This document shows, in pieces, positions 1-10,227 of a stretch of 64,000 nucleotides of DNA; within the stretch, counting starts at the first letter, position 1; each line of letters opens with the position of its first letter. The stretch covers positions 372,001 through 436,000 of the forward strand of contig CAJNAR010000004.1 in NCBI GenBank assembly GCA_905220665.1, given 5' to 3'. The notes beneath the pieces were generated by a model, which saw nothing but the letters and a program-made list of their open reading frames with translations, did no database searches and was not told where the DNA came from. A program made the translations under genes and the position numbers. This DNA comes from Albugo candida (taxonomy: Eukaryota > Oomycota > Peronosporomycetes > Albuginales > Albuginaceae).

Positions 1-1198
1 GGTCGCACAGTCTATTTACATGCATTCCACGCAGATTGAGAGAATCAGTCCGAATGCATTCGTACTCGATCTCTCGCATGAATTTGATGTGATTCTCAGT
101 CATTATGATCCCGTACTCGTAATCACAAGCGCTGAGCTTCGATCTCGAGAGGACATGTGCAAAATCCCACTGCGAGTCGATCGCATGGAGCAATACACAC
201 TCAAATGCAGCCTTACTGAAATGGATCAATGGGATATTCCAATAGAAATAGAGTCGGTCGATGGGAAGTTGGCTGCAGCGGAGAGATGGATTCAGCTCTG
301 GTGCCAGAAAGGCATGCAGTGTCTTCCATTTTATATCCATGTTGCCGTGTGCGATCGAAACGTGAGCCTGCCCACAAAATCCATTCAGTCGTCGACAGTT
401 TATGGCATTCTGACCACAGACACTCCGCCGACTATAATGCCGAATTGTGGCCCATTTACCGGAGGAATAAGTGTTCGCATGTACTCGGCATCCTTTCAGT
501 TTATCGCTGATAATGTGAAAATAGCGATAGCGGCAGATGATAGTCGAATTGAAATCGATGCGATTTGCGCCTTTGAATCGAAAAATGCCATATCGAGCCA
601 TTATGTCGTCTTCGAGATGCCATCGATCACAGCGCTGGACACGAATGATGGTCAAATAGAAGATGCGAATTCGGCTCTTGCTGGTAAGAAAGAAGTCGTC
701 GTCTCTGTAGCTCTCGATGGGCAGCATTACGCGGAGACAAACGTGGTCTTCACTTATTACAATCCTCCGACACTGCTTGCTTTGGATCCTCGCAAAGTCA
801 AAGCCAGCACAAAGGTGAGACTCACAATAGCGTCAGAATTAGCGCCAACAGAAGCATCTCGAGTGCGTCTTACATCCGAAACAAGCGATATCTGCTTAGT
901 AAGAGCTATATGCAGCACGATTTGTATGATGTTTTACTTATTTTGAACTCAGGTTGTTCCCATTGCGGTGGAAGAAACGTGCGGATCTGTCAGCTTTTTA
1001 ATGCCCGAGATACCTAACGTGAGCTCTCCCGATAATATTTCAGTTGCTTTTGCACTGAATGGACAACACTTTGTGACCACAATGATGGAAGCGACAGCAA
1101 TAAGCACTAAAAAAACACAGCCACCTTTGCATGAGAGAACACGACAGACGCAAAACGGGTTGAATCAAGTTCAACCACTTCTTATCTACGAGACATAA
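1..1198 (+). CDS. IPT/TIG-repeat protein, 3' part only
   Basis: The frame is open from the left edge, so the 5' end is missing. Exon one runs to 898, a 54-nt GT-AG intron covers 899-952 in phase 0, and exon two ends at the TAA at 1196-1198. The protein shows repeated motifs of the type TYYNPPTLLALDP and 'PPTIMPNCGPFTGG', where Pro-Pro is followed by a glycine-rich turn, and 'VALDGQHYAETNVVF', which are characteristic of immunoglobulin-like IPT/TIG domains. At least two repeats are visible. Long multi-IPT proteins in protists are often large surface or secreted proteins, but nothing here shows localisation: no C-terminal membrane segment is seen. The 'cag' at 8-10 could also be a splice acceptor. 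The fold is fairly sure; the function is unknown. Confidence 0.65.
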
Positions 1199-2034
1199 CG
1201 CAAGGACACATGTTGAGGACGCACACTATTTTAGGACATAGATTGGGATTGGTGTGGCGCACATTGCAACCATACAGACCGCAAAAGGAAGAAAAGAGTA
1301 AGCACGTTCCCGTGGCTCACATCTATCCTCCTCACTGCTATAGGGAGAGTGTACAATTATTCAGAAGACATGCGATCAAATCTTAATTTTTACTCTATAT
1401 CATTTACACGGTATACGAGTTTAATTACTCTGAGAGTTGACAGAGCATCGACAGTGTGTAGCATAAGCGCCTATGCTACGGGATATCGAAGCGAGGCGAA
1501 GAAGGGTGTTTGTCAACGTATCCGGGATCACGGGATCCATGATCTTAGCTCTTAAGAAAAGGTGACGAAGGTTTTTCGCACTCTCTTCCCTCGTTTTCGT
1601 GTCCATTGTCATTGATTCTATGGATGAATTCTGTCCAGTGCAGCATCTTAGGATCAGAATGCTCTATGCGCCTTTGTGATGAGACGGCGTAGAAAACCGC
1701 ATGTTATTTCTGGAAAGTCACTCATGTGTGGGTACTAAACCTTACTTCTGAGATGTAGAAATCAGGAATACAACCCACATACAATTTACATTATCTACGC
1801 TGCTGTTAACAAGAAAAAACTATAATCTTCTACAGAATATATCAATAAAGTATACTTTTGTCAGAATATTTGTGCATATGTTCTGTACACACTCCTTCCT
1901 ATCCACGTGTATGATGGCCGATTTTTACATGCGCCTCGACCAGCTGCTCGCCATATGTTGACGTCAATTCCAAGCATGATACTCCACCCCACAATTTATC
2001 ATCATTTCGAAATTTTACTTAAAAAGGAAGAGAC
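1199..2034. other. intergenic, no gene seen
   Basis: No open frame in this stretch has protein-like composition or a recognisable motif. It should hold the 3' UTR of the IPT gene and the promoter of the GH81 gene. AT-rich sequence lies just before the GH81 start. Confidence 0.5.
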
Positions 2035-4347
2035 ATGCGATTTTGGTGTTTAGTACCTCTCTTTCATCAGTTCCTGGCAGCTATCCACGGATTTGGGATC
2101 TCATTAGGCGATCTAGATATTGAACTTCCGGATTTTTCTCCAGTAGAAAATGACAGTGGGCTTGAGTCTGCGTTCAACCAAGAAGAGCCGACCGACCCGC
2201 TCGTAATTGATGGGCGAAAAAGTATTTTGGAACCATACAGCACAACAGAACCATCGAGGAAGCTTTTCAACAGAACCGATAAAATCTTGGATGTAGCTCC
2301 ACCTTTAAACATCGACTTGAAGGCAAAGCACGGCCCCATACCGACTAACGAATGGTGGGGTAATGCGCTCACGAACAATATGTCAAGCGACGAATTGGCG
2401 GGTGCAATATGGGCGAATCCGTACACACTTCGAATCAACAAAACGCTTCCGTTGGGTATCCAAATCTGTTATTCGTACTTTCATAGGGTTATTGCGCCAA
2501 GAGTCAACGGTACCGTCAAATTCTACACCCATAATATCACGAATGATTTGATGTTGTCGGGGAAGGAGCTATCCAAGAAAGCGTACCAGCTTTCCAATTG
2601 GACTGAATTTGGCGTGACTTTGCGTATCCAAGGGGCAAGGGGGTACATCGAGTCACATATGGTACAAGGAATGGCGTTTGTGACAAGCAAATATGCAGGA
2701 ATCACGCCAATAATCATGTCGGAAAACAACATTTCCAGCTTCGAAAGGGACGATGACAAATATATTATAAGCTTCACCAATAAGCTAGTTTGGGTCATGT
2801 ATCTGATCGGTGACGATAACATCAACTTCACGCAGAAAGATAAGCACACAATCGTCGCCCATCAACCATACAATGGACTCATTCGTGTAGCCGTGTTGCC
2901 TAAAAACGCAGATCCCGATACGTATGACGCGTATGCTGGATGTGTTGTACTAGGTGGTCGTATTGATGCGTTTTCCGAATACGATTACGTTTTTGAATGG
3001 GAAGTTTCCGGTATTACATGTGGTGCCGCTGGATTGCTTCACTTCTCTTTACCACATCATCGCGAAGTTCTGAGCAGAGACTCTCTGGTGGATTCCGAAA
3101 TCATACTTTACTCAACTGTTCGTGGTCAAATGGTCGGACAAATTGGCAGGGTTGAACAAGGCTCTCGATACGTTGTGTGGAAGATGCTTGAAACTGGCGT
3201 GCTCCCCAAGATCGGATTCATGCCCGATTGTGAGATCTCGTCCAAAGTTGTCGACGATACAAAGCTTTTGAAACTCCTGAAACTTGATATCGACGAGGAT
3301 TACGCATCGCAAATGACGAGAGGGCTTTACTTCAATGGGAAAAAATACCAAAAGTATGCTGGTTTATGCTTGATGGCAAACGATTCAAAAATTGTGAAGG
3401 GAGATAAATCCTTGCTCAAGAAGTGTCTGATCAAGCTGAAACAGTTGTTAATACCATTCGCCTCCAACAATATTTCCTTCCCACTCGTATACGACACAGT
3501 GTATGGCGGCATCATCTCCAGCGAAGGATTGAACAAATCCAATCCTTATGCCGATTTTGGTAACAGTCTCTACAACGATCACCATTTCCACTTTCCATAT
3601 TATTTGTATGCAGCAGCTGTTCTACGATTGCTTGATCCTGATTATCCGATTGAGTTTGATGAGATGTTCTGGACGCTCTTGCGAGATTACGCGAATCCAA
3701 GCATTCTCGATCCATATTTTCCTGCATTCCGATCGTTCAACTTTTTCATTGGATACTCATATGCGCGTGGTGCAACGCTGTTGGAAGACGGAAAAGATGA
3801 GGAAAGCTCGTCTGAAGATCTGAATTCGCTGTACGCAATACTGCTTTGGGGTATGGTCACAAAACGGGAAAATGTTGAGAAGCTGGGTTATCTGATGCTG
3901 CAAATCAACACGCGTGTAATTAACACATACTTTTTGATGAAATCGGACAATACGGTGCACCCTCCTGCGTATGTGGACAATCGTGTCGTTGGTATCTACT
4001 TTGACAACAAATGCGAGTACAGGACGTGGTTTTCCCCCGAAGTGTACACTTTCCACGGCATTCAGATGATTCCAGCAACACCAATGTTGACGCGTGCTCG
4101 TTCACTGGAGTTTGTAAGAGAAGAATGGCACGACATTCTATCCAAACAAGACATTATCGTCAAGAAGGAACTCACAAATCCGTGGATATCGTTGCTAAAT
4201 GTGAATTACGCAAGACTCAACCGAAAATCTGCAATAAAAATTTTGCAGATATGTGAATTAGATGATGGACTCGCACGTTCTTGGGCAATTTACATGGCTG
4301 CTACCGGGGGCCCCACTTCCTGTGAAGAGCCTCGTGAGACGTCATAA
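2035..4347 (+). CDS. Secreted endo-1,3-beta-glucanase, glycoside hydrolase family 81
   Basis: Single-exon 770-residue protein. The N-terminus is a hydrophobic signal peptide (about residues 1-20). Family GH81 hydrolyses internal beta-1,3-glucan bonds, the main wall polymer of oomycetes. Visible family landmarks are GPIPTNEWWGNAL near residue 103, YNDHHFHFPYYLYAA near 513, the aspartate-rich ANPS/YFPAFRSFNF stretch near 550-575, and DGKDEESSSED near 583-593, which carries the acidic catalytic cluster of the family. The closing YFLMKSDN and YRTWFSPEV motifs are also present. Length matches the family. Likely roles are remodelling of the organism's own wall or attack on beta-glucan; the sequence cannot separate these. 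The start ATG at 2035 is the first in frame and gives the signal peptide. Many NxT/NxS sites fit a secreted glycoprotein. Confidence 0.93.
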   Translation: MRFWCLVPLFHQFLAAIHGFGISLGDLDIELPDFSPVENDSGLESAFNQEEPTDPLVIDGRKSILEPYSTTEPSRKLFNRTDKILDVAPPLNIDLKAKHGPIPTNEWWGNALTNNMSSDELAGAIWANPYTLRINKTLPLGIQICYSYFHRVIAPRVNGTVKFYTHNITNDLMLSGKELSKKAYQLSNWTEFGVTLRIQGARGYIESHMVQGMAFVTSKYAGITPIIMSENNISSFERDDDKYIISFTNKLVWVMYLIGDDNINFTQKDKHTIVAHQPYNGLIRVAVLPKNADPDTYDAYAGCVVLGGRIDAFSEYDYVFEWEVSGITCGAAGLLHFSLPHHREVLSRDSLVDSEIILYSTVRGQMVGQIGRVEQGSRYVVWKMLETGVLPKIGFMPDCEISSKVVDDTKLLKLLKLDIDEDYASQMTRGLYFNGKKYQKYAGLCLMANDSKIVKGDKSLLKKCLIKLKQLLIPFASNNISFPLVYDTVYGGIISSEGLNKSNPYADFGNSLYNDHHFHFPYYLYAAAVLRLLDPDYPIEFDEMFWTLLRDYANPSILDPYFPAFRSFNFFIGYSYARGATLLEDGKDEESSSEDLNSLYAILLWGMVTKRENVEKLGYLMLQINTRVINTYFLMKSDNTVHPPAYVDNRVVGIYFDNKCEYRTWFSPEVYTFHGIQMIPATPMLTRARSLEFVREEWHDILSKQDIIVKKELTNPWISLLNVNYARLNRKSAIKILQICELDDGLARSWAIYMAATGGPTSCEEPRETS

Positions 4348-4437
4348 TCGATACACTAGGTGAGTAGAAAGTCGTAGGATGAGGTCAATCTGATTGTCCA
4401 TGGAATTGTTAGTCAGTCAAGCCGACTTCAAGAGTCG

Positions 4438-5366
4438 TTATATTGCGTTGCCATTGTGTGTTTGAATTGATGTTGGTGTTTGCATGATTTTATCAATAAA
4501 AAGTATTCTGAATCTTGCAGCCAGATTTTTGTTAACAGGTATCCCACGGGTGATGCCGAGTCGATTGTCAAGCTTTCCAATTCCATCTTTATCTTGTTTT
4601 CTGAAAATCCATCCACCAGTCCACATATAGCTTGCAGTACAAAAAAGCGTCGTTGTAGATTGATCCAGATTCATGATAAACTGTTCATATGACTTGAGTT
4701 CTAGGGCCTTCACCTTCAGGTATCCGAATCGATTGACACCCAGAAAAGCACCTGATAACTCACTTTGGAATCCCCACACGTTAATTTCAGAATCCACGGA
4801 AAATGCCCGAAAGGTGCAGCCATCTGAAATAACATCAGCACTAAAACGCTCTCATGAAACTGACATTGATATACAGGCCAACATTCATACCTCAACAATG
4901 GTTCTCCTCCAACATCTTGCAAAAAAGCCTTGGTCGAGAGCTCTTGCAAAGCACATCGAAAGCTGTAAATGGGATGATCAGTCTTTGATCCCAGCAAACG
5001 TTTGGATTGTAAAGCTACTATTCTCATGTCGTCATTTGTGCGATCCACTTTATCATCAATTCGATCCAGCTGTTTATTCTGGGTGTCAAGAGCATAACCC
5101 ATCGCCAATGAAGCATGTTTGAGTTCCTCAAGACTCGGTGCTAGCGCTGATAAATAAGCTTCGTGTACATCAACCATTCCGAAATTCGATTTGGTATCCT
5201 TCTTTACATCCGCTTCTTTGTTTGTCATTCTTTCACAAATTTCTTCGTTCTCAGATTTCCATTTATTGGAGCTGAGTGCTGGTGTGTCATGTTTACTTCG
5301 GTAATGTGTCATAAGAAGCAAATCAGATCCAAACGCAATCTTACACTCGGGACAGATAAAACCCAT
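4438..5366 (-). CDS. C2H2 zinc finger / Qc-SNARE-like / beta-trefoil-like protein
   Basis: Starts at 5366. Residues 1-26 form a C2H2 finger (CPEC...H...H). Near residues 70-125 lies a SNARE-type heptad helix with LKHASLAMGYALDTQNKQLD and RTNDDMRIVALQSKRLLG, which closely follows the second helix of SNAP-25 including the zero-layer glutamine. The C-terminal part (NVWGFQSELSGAFLGVNRFG, ARFRIL) resembles a fascin-like beta-trefoil. The frame changes between about 4824 and 4890. A 67-nt GT-AG intron (4824-4890) has good sites but the wrong phase; a weaker donor about 26 nt downstream (GTCAGT) with the same acceptor restores the frame. That junction is uncertain. No membrane anchor is seen, as in SNAP-25-type proteins. 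The role is probably membrane fusion or trafficking, by inference only. Confidence 0.6.
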
Positions 5367-6348
5367 TGTGATCTGAACAAAACGAATAAAAAAAATTCCG
5401 GGTACACAGTGATGAGATTGCTATACTTTGTTTTCCGCTGTTTTGACGCTCCGAGTGCCCGAGTCCACGAATCGATTATAAAGCCAGCCTGACCACGCCA
5501 TACCGCTATGAAATGAGAGTGAATATCAATTTATTTTCACTTGTGCGTTTTTCTACCGTATGATACGTTTGGACGTATCGATCGCGCTCTGAGCTTGGTC
5601 AAGGTCTCGTTCGGTCTGATCGAGTTGTTCTGTATCGAGAACGCTATGAAATTCTATCTACTGGAAGAGGTATAGTATAATTACTTGCCTGATTGCAAAG
5701 ATATCATTTCTGAAGTTCCACATGCTATCTCTAAAGTCTCTGAAATCTGTCGCAGTGATTCTTTGTGACGATTTTCCCATTCATTCTTTCCGTTTACGGA
5801 TTCCATCTTCAATGTGCTTTCAGTGCGCAAAATGTGGGCAACATTAATATAATTCAATTTAAGGTGCCGTGGTACACGCTATTTGCACATTTAATGAGAT
5901 CTTGTCTTATAATCGGTCTTGAAAATGTAGCAAAAATTAAGTCGTTCCATTCATATCTTATTTTACACTTGAAACATGTGAAATTTGATGAAAAGAACAG
6001 CTCAAACTGCCACAAAATTGGCTGCTAATGAGTTTTCAGGCGTTGGTGCTAGTATAAGGGACACACGAAATGTCGCCTTCTTTCCTGATGGCTTCCAATA
6101 ATAACCAAACACGACCTCTATCGACTATACAGCTTTGTCATAATGACTTCAGTGCCTGCTCGCTATCATGTCACAGCGCAACGATTGCGCGATGCTGTTA
6201 CATACCTCCTTGTAATAAGGTCGCGAAGGGATGCGCCATCATGAGAATCTACAGCGAAAGCCGCCAGGAGGCCACCGGTCATCCTAACGACAAAATTCAA
6301 TCATTTACGTCTCTTGATTTTTTTACAGCGTCTACTATCAAACACAGT
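5367..6348. other. intergenic, no gene seen
   Basis: Divergent or neutral spacer upstream of the SNARE-like gene. An open frame at 5765-6028 has no protein-like features and is not called. Confidence 0.4.
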
Positions 6349-6495
6349 ATGAAGGTCAATATCTTGCTCCTACTGATATCGCTGATGTGGCATTCACATA
6401 GGCGAGTTAATAATGCCATTGACTCGTCTTCTCCACCCAGCTACACAGAGCTAGTAGTGAAATTAGTTGACGTATTGAGGTTGAAGAGAATGTGA
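6349..6495 (+). CDS. possible small secreted peptide (48 aa)
   Basis: From the ATG at 6349 the frame encodes a positively charged start, the hydrophobic run NILLLLISLMW and an AIDSS stretch that could be a signal-peptidase site, leaving a mature part of about 25 residues ending in LRLKRM. The same frame extends upstream to 6070, but that extension is low in structure. A TATAAATAAA tract lies just 3' at about 6541. There is no homology that I recognise, no cysteine pattern and no known host-translocation motif. It may be a chance frame; the signal-peptide-like start is the only reason to list it. Confidence 0.22.
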   Translation: MKVNILLLLISLMWHSHRRVNNAIDSSSPPSYTELVVKLVDVLRLKRM

Positions 6496-6612
6496 TGTAG
6501 GACGCTGAATGTGAAGCTTGACGCAAAATTCTTTTTTCTCTATAAATAAAAGCAGAACAATGCAGTAGGCTTGCTTCCATGCATGCTAATGGACTATTCG
6601 ACTACAAGCTGT

Positions 6613-7020
6613 TCAGACTGGCACACGACGATCCACTGATAAACTGAGCCTTCGTGACATTGCAATCTCTGAACTTTCCATCAAATATCGGAAAATGCGC
6701 TTCTCGCTGAGCCCCGCACGCGTCAGCATAGCAGCTCGCTCGCAAGGTTTGAGCCACCGTACTTTTCTCCGGCGTACACTCACTCCGCGTTTTGCTTTAA
6801 CCCTATCGATATGCACTCGTTTGCTCTTCTTCACTTTTTCCCGCCCACATTCCCATTCATTTTGACCCGCATCTGCTTCATTTACCGTCGTCTTCCAAAC
6901 ACACTTTGGTTTACGTGCCAAGCCGACAGAAGGACCCCCATGTTTCGGAATCGCGCTACCTCCAAGTGCCACTCCAAACTCATACACTGTGATCGTAGAC
7001 CATCGCACGCATTTCGTCAT
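6613..7020 (-). CDS. small basic protein with a conserved VRWSTITVYEFGVALGG-type motif
   Basis: From the ATG at 7020 the protein is about 135 residues and strongly basic. Near the N-terminus it has VRWSTITVYEF followed by LGGSAIPKHGGPSVGL. This resembles a short motif seen in many algal and oomycete proteins (V-x-F-x-x-V-x-V-R-E-Y ... LGD-x-P ... GPP-x-x-L). A second semi-conserved part, LKPCERAAMLTRAGLSE, follows an RRRK-rich stretch. The same frame runs open to 7194 but with no upstream ATG in it, so 7020 is the likely start unless a 5' exon exists. Function is unknown; the basic composition would fit a nuclear or nucleic-acid-binding protein, which is inference. Confidence 0.55.
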   Translation of the reverse strand: MTKCVRWSTITVYEFGVALGGSAIPKHGGPSVGLARKPKCVWKTTVNEADAGQNEWECGREKVKKSKRVHIDRVKAKRGVSVRRRKVRWLKPCERAAMLTRAGLSEKRIFRYLMESSEIAMSRRLSLSVDRRVPV

Positions 7021-7928
7021 TTCCGTTTGTAAATGCTTTTCCTTACTTGTGGTTGTTCTTTTTCGTGAATGAAAGTTTTCGGAATTCAGAGAGGGAAGGG
7101 GAGGGGGGAATCTCTCCTTTTTTTTATTACTTCTCTGTGTCTCAATACACAAAATGAAAGCATTTTGATTGGAAAAGCACCTGGCCAAACCCACGTTAAC
7201 TACTGGGCTATTGAGACGACTGACAAGAGCACATACCGTACTGACTTGATTGGAAGTCGAACTCCCGAATTTTTACTTGTTAGACCTAGGAATAGCTCGA
7301 GGATATCGTGAAATTACCGGTTATAATGAAGTAATACGGTAGGGGCGCAGCGCTTTGCGCGCTCACTAACGCCGGCGACTCCGTCAACCCTTACCCTTTG
7401 GATTGAATTGCGTTACCCTACCAAAACGGTAGCCAATAACATCAATCACAAGCTGAGTTACAACCAATCGACATCTTGCGCGGGAAAAGGTGTTCCAATC
7501 ATACACATGTCGCGAGCAAATGCATAAGACATTCCTCGTGGCACATACCGTCGTAAAAGAGTTGCCACTGTCCGCATAATATTTATGTGGCTCAGAAAAG
7601 TGTAGAAAGAAGGACGACAGATGGTTGACTTTAATCTAATTTTACGTAAGGGACAAGTCTTAGATATTGAGAGGTAAGGAAACAAACGCGACCGGTGTGG
7701 AGACAGTAGTGAACATACGTAGAGTAACACTTGAATGGCATTTCGACAATAATCCATCATTCTAATGCAATACCTCACTGCAGTAATTCTGCAAATCAAC
7801 ATCATTTTCATCCAATCATGATTACATCTGACCTCCTTTCACATGTGACTGGATGAAAAGAGGACATGCAGTCGCTGCTAGATAAATTCTATGTATACTC
7901 TTTTTGTCCAATCCCTATGATATGATAC
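7021..7928. other. intergenic, no gene supported
   Basis: Divergent spacer between the minus-strand basic-protein gene and the plus-strand ABC ATPase. A minus-strand frame at 7458-7811 (117 codons) is rich in Arg, Cys and Met, shows no domain, and is not called. Confidence 0.4.
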
Positions 7929-10107
7929 ATGAGTTTCATGGCTTCTGACTGGATAAAAAGAATCGGAATGAATCGAGGAAAATATTATCGCAATAAATAT
8001 GGAGGAAAAAGTCGCCATCACAGTGGGAATCCGCGCAGTAGTCGAGAAAGCGAAGAAGATCATCATGAGCACCACACCGGAACTAAACGCACACTATCAA
8101 ATACAACCACCAACCAATCGCAAAATTGGCAGCAATTATCAAATCTCTTGAAATCAATCGATCATAAGAGCTATGGCGCGTATCACGAACTCGAAAAAAA
8201 CTTTGAATTTGAGATTTCAAATCAAAATCAGTACCTCTCCGAATTTGACAGCAAAGAGCACCATCCGTTAGCGTTCACACTGTATTTCGATCACATACAA
8301 GGCGACGCGTACGCAAACCCGTCACGAGCTCATGTCAGAATACCTGCATTCATAGCTTCTATACCGAAAGCCCTTTATAAAACAAATACACGAAATATGG
8401 CTGTTTGTGATTATCTCACACGACAATTTCACAATGCCGCTCGCCAAGCCGGTGCCGATGCAAAAGCTTCTTCTTCTTCGTGGCATAGTGCAAAGGGTGG
8501 CGATATAAGTATATTCAATCCAAGTCAACACGTTCTGGAGAGAACTGCAGTTGCTATAGAAAACGATGGAACAGTCGAAGCGAGATTTCAAATCAATTTA
8601 CCTGCTCGAGGGCGCTCTATTTGTGGTGAATGGGCTCGCAGTATTCTCGTTGAGACACTCCCAACTCTCATCTACCAGGCATTCGTTTTCGCTAATATGG
8701 ATGCTTCTCATGTGTCCGCTCATGTAAACTCTGTCGAAGATCAGGAGGCTTTAAGGAGTCAGCTGTCAGCAGCAGAATTAGTCGCGTTTGTTCGAAATGG
8801 CGCCATTCTTCCACGTCAGGTATTTACTTCATTGTTGTCACTAGACGAAAAAACTGTAATGAGATGCGTGTAGAGTGGCTGCTCGGATCTTCCATTGGAT
8901 GTCGATACAGCCATTCCCTTTACATCACCGCCTTCCATGGAGATATCGTTTGAGCTACCGAATTGTGGGAAGATCACTGGAATGGGAATTCCCAAAGGTG
9001 TGACCTTATTCGTTGGAGGCGGCTACCATGGAAAATCAACTGTTTTGAAGGCATTGGAAGTCGGTGTTTACAATCACATTCCGTTGGATGGGCGTGAGTT
9101 TGTGGTGATCGATGAAAATGCTGTTAAAATCCGGTCGGAAGATGCCCGAAGCATCGTGAATTGTGATATTCGTCCATTTATCAATAATTTGCCATTCAAT
9201 CAGGACACGAGCTCTTTCTCAACCAAGGATGCTTCTGGGTCAACATCGCAGGCCGCTTTTATCATGGAAGCGCTCGAAGTCGGTGCCTCGACCTTACTTA
9301 TTGACGAGGATACTTGTGCGACAAACTTTATGATTCGAGATTGGAAGATGCAGCAATTGGTCACTTCTGACAAAGAGCCCATCACTCCATTTATATCCAA
9401 AGTGCGCTCCTTGTTCACTCTTCATGACGTCTCCACGATTCTTGTGATCGGAGGAGCTGGGGATTATTTCTCCGTGGCAGATCAAGTTATAATGATGGAT
9501 TCATATCGTCCTATTGATGTGACAGAGCGAGCCAAAAAGATCGCCCAAGACCAGTGTCAAATATCTCAGTCAAAGAAATTCGGAAGCATTACTCATCGAA
9601 TCCCTTCTTCACATGGATTTCGACCAAATGGGAAGATTCTTACAAGAACGCTCCATCGGATCCAATTCGGCAGTGTACGTCCTCTATCTGACGCAACGAG
9701 AATTTGCGATAATGCTTGATGAAGGTGGATCTGGAGCTAGGAGCACTTGAGCAACTTGTCGAAATTGGACAGACGCGAGCGATCGCCGACACCATAGTCA
9801 CACTATCGTCCTGGATGGATGGCCAGCGCACACTCAATGTACGATCTCGTCTTGCTTTAAAAAGCGACACTTTTGAACGTTCGTTATGTAGCAATTACTT
9901 GAAAGCTTTGAGGAAGAAGCAGAAAAGAATCAATCGCTCGATTTCGTCAGTTCTCTGAGAAAGCCTGGATTCTACACGCGACCCCGACGACTTGAGGTAT
10001 GTGGATCGTCCCACCTCGATAGTGATTCTCTTATCATTTTTCTGTAGCTCGCAGCAGCGATCAATCGTCTCCGAACTGCGGCGTTTCAGCAGCAAAGATG
10101 TGAATAA
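7929..10107 (+). CDS. Predicted ATPase of the ABC class (PF09818-type)
   Basis: Five exons (7929-8819, 8874-9674, 9725-9838, 9892-9996, 10048-10107) joined by introns of 50-54 nt, all GT-AG and phase 0, give about 656 residues. The protein has the layout of the ABC_ATPase family common in bacteria and also found in fungi, plants and oomycetes. An N-terminal region contains RIPAFIASIPKALYKTNTR-type sequence. A Walker A GGGYHGKST is followed by a DIRPFINNLPF segment, the signature-like GSTSQAAFIMEALE and the Walker B-like TLLIDEDTCATNFMIRD. The C-terminal block is DLELGALEQLVEIGQTRAI and the protein ends with LAAAINRLR. The N-terminus is charged, rich in H, K and R, and of low complexity. The molecular role of the family is not settled. 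The next gene starts only about 120 bp downstream. Confidence 0.88.
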
Positions 10108-10227
10108 GAAGCGAAAGCGATGAGGAAAATCGATTGTATTGAAACGACTCGTAATAGATTCCATCTTTCGCTTTGTGGCCGGGTTCATCGCCTTCTATTT
10201 TTATCGAGAGCAAAGCCTGATGCTCCA

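Noticed and set aside
7458..7811. 117-codon minus-strand frame
   Set aside because: Rich in R, C and M with no recognisable pattern; probably chance.
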